A stretch of 64,000 bases of DNA from assembly GCF_000153105.1 (NCBI RefSeq), contig NZ_CH672377.1:606532-670531 (forward strand), written 5' to 3'. Source of the stretch: Blastopirellula marina DSM 3645 (lineage in GTDB: Bacteria; Planctomycetota; Planctomycetia; Pirellulales; Pirellulaceae). The position numbers and the translations under genes are program-made. Under the pieces are notes generated by a model. It did not search any database. It worked only from the letters and a program-made list of their open reading frames with translations, and was not told where the DNA came from. How positions within the stretch are numbered: position 1 is the first letter of the stretch; each line of letters starts with the position of its first letter. Below are positions 63,056-64,000 of this stretch, one piece after another.

Positions 63056-64000
63056 TTAATCGTTGCTGATCACGGCGCCGTCCGCGCGATCGAACAGGGA
63101 CATCAACGTCTGCAAACCGGTCGTTTCGGCATAGAAAGCAACCGAACCATCGGCCCGCGCCATTTGGGCGCCGCCCGGATGTTGCGAACGAAAAATCGTG
63201 TGGCGGTAATAGGGCTGATTGTGTCCGATTCCGGTTCCATTCCAGTTGATGCCATGACGAACGGTCGCTACGTTCAACCACCACTCATCCCAGCCGCCGA
63301 CGCCGCATGACCAGGCGCCGCCATCCCAGCTGCCGCCGCGCCAGTCGCAGTTGCCTGCTGCGCAATTGGGGCCGTTGTAAAAGCTCGATTGCTCACCAAT
63401 CGTAATCGTGTTGCTGGTCCCATCGACCACGTCGCGAAATCCAATTGCCCGCGAGTTTTTCTCGTCGATCGAAACGAGCGTCCCGTTCCAAGTCACATAG
63501 CCATAAATGCCCCATTCGCCCGGCGTGGCGTCTTCGGTCACATTTGCGCCGCTGAAATAGCTGCCGGCGTTGCCCACATAGTCAGCGATTTGATACTCGA
63601 TTTCGGCCGGGGCCCCCAATGCTTGCGTCCCGGACGAAGTCGCTCGTTTGCGAGTGTTCAGCATCGTACTAGAAGGACAATTCAAAGCCGAAACCCGCAG
63701 CTCGTTGGTGACTTGCCAGTTGCGGTTCGGGCCAATCTGATCAGACCAGTCCGTGTCGACGAACGTCATCTGATCATAGGCGGCGTTCTGCTCCATCTGC
63801 GGCAACAAGCGTGTCAACCACGAAGCGCCTCCTTTGCGATCCGCAGACGGCATCAGGACTGCCGGCGGAAAGACTTGATGCACGTCGTGGTAGTTGTGCA
63901 TCGCCAACGACAACTGCTTCAAATTGTTTGAGCAAGTCATGCGTCGCGCCGCTTCGCGGGCTTGCTGCACGGCCGGCAGCAGCAAAGCGATCAACACGCC
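63056..64000 (-). CDS. DUF1559 pilin-like protein (N-terminus beyond right edge)
   Basis: The frame runs off the right edge, so the first residues (including the prepilin cleavage site) are missing; at the edge it reads [21 protein letters not shown], in the middle of the pilin-like helix. The DUF1559 body follows ([23 protein letters not shown]) and the C-terminus has the family pattern [19 protein letters not shown]. Between them are several Gly/Trp-rich stretches ([16 protein letters not shown]). About 315 residues are visible. Its small lipoprotein partner is directly downstream. Confidence 0.92.
   Translation of the reverse strand, partial: GVLIALLLPAVQQAREAARRMTCSNNLKQLSLAMHNYHDVHQVFPPAVLMPSADRKGGASWLTRLLPQMEQNAAYDQMTFVDTDWSDQIGPNRNWQVTNELRVSALNCPSSTMLNTRKRATSSGTQALGAPAEIEYQIADYVGNAGSYFSGANVTEDATPGEWGIYGYVTWNGTLVSIDEKNSRAIGFRDVVDGTSNTITIGEQSSFYNGPNCAAGNCDWRGGSWDGGAWSCGVGGWDEWWLNVATVRHGINWNGTGIGHNQPYYRHTIFRSQHPGGAQMARADGSVAFYAETTGLQTLMSLFDRADGAVISND

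Overview
The window (about 55% GC by eye) is from a planctomycete, most likely a Pirellulaceae relative of Blastopirellula or Bremerella. That is inferred from gene content, not from a search. The indicators are three DUF1559 pilin-like genes each paired with a small lipoprotein, a PSD1-type cytochrome gene (DUF1549/DUF1553) followed by a DUF1501 gene, two ECF sigma/FecR pairs, a very large secreted subtilase with a LEPR-type N-terminus, and a fused sucrose-phosphate synthase/phosphatase. No phage genes, transposases or CRISPR arrays were seen.

Layout. 1-9256 (minus): a compact recombination/repair operon of AddB-like nuclease, AddA-like helicase-nuclease, SbcD-like phosphoesterase and SbcC-like ATPase (cut by the left edge); all three junctions are 4-base start/stop overlaps. 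9415-15420 (minus): a glycosyltransferase, an Nramp-fold transporter without the canonical metal motifs, a small lipoprotein, a degenerate HAD-like protein beside a cytidylyltransferase-like protein, and a beta-phosphoglucomutase-type HAD hydrolase. 15533-15732: tRNA-Leu(UAG) with promoter and terminator. 16012-24792: small basic and secreted planctomycete proteins of unknown role, a trifunctional Aas-type phospholipid recycling protein, and a secreted-protein gene broken at a run of eight C. 24853-25903: STAS antagonist and RsbW-like kinase, a partner-switching pair. 26166-32770: tRNA-Asn(GUU), then a complete type I restriction-modification system in the order hsdM-hsdS-hsdR.

32918-46300: accessory envelope and regulation genes: two DUF1559/lipoprotein pairs, two ECF sigma/FecR pairs, an HtrA-like protease, a beta-helix protein, two esterases of the polysaccharide-decorating kind, a decayed sugar-binding-type gene and a SUI1 protein. 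46558-50975: PSD1 and DUF1501 genes, divergent from the second sigma/FecR pair. 51511-57136: a PHB-depolymerase-like esterase and a 1534-residue subtilase. 57171-60705: sucrose synthesis enzyme with a MarR regulator upstream, and a second MarR gene divergent from a PQQ-propeller protein (60780-62600). 62635-64000: the third lipoprotein/DUF1559 pair, cut by the right edge.

No wholly new system stands out. The best leads are the AddB-AddA-SbcD-SbcC operon, the Nramp-fold protein with a large hydrophilic insertion and missing metal motifs, the poly-C frameshift, the decayed gene at 43310-43585, and an unrecognised 68-residue repeat in the subtilase.
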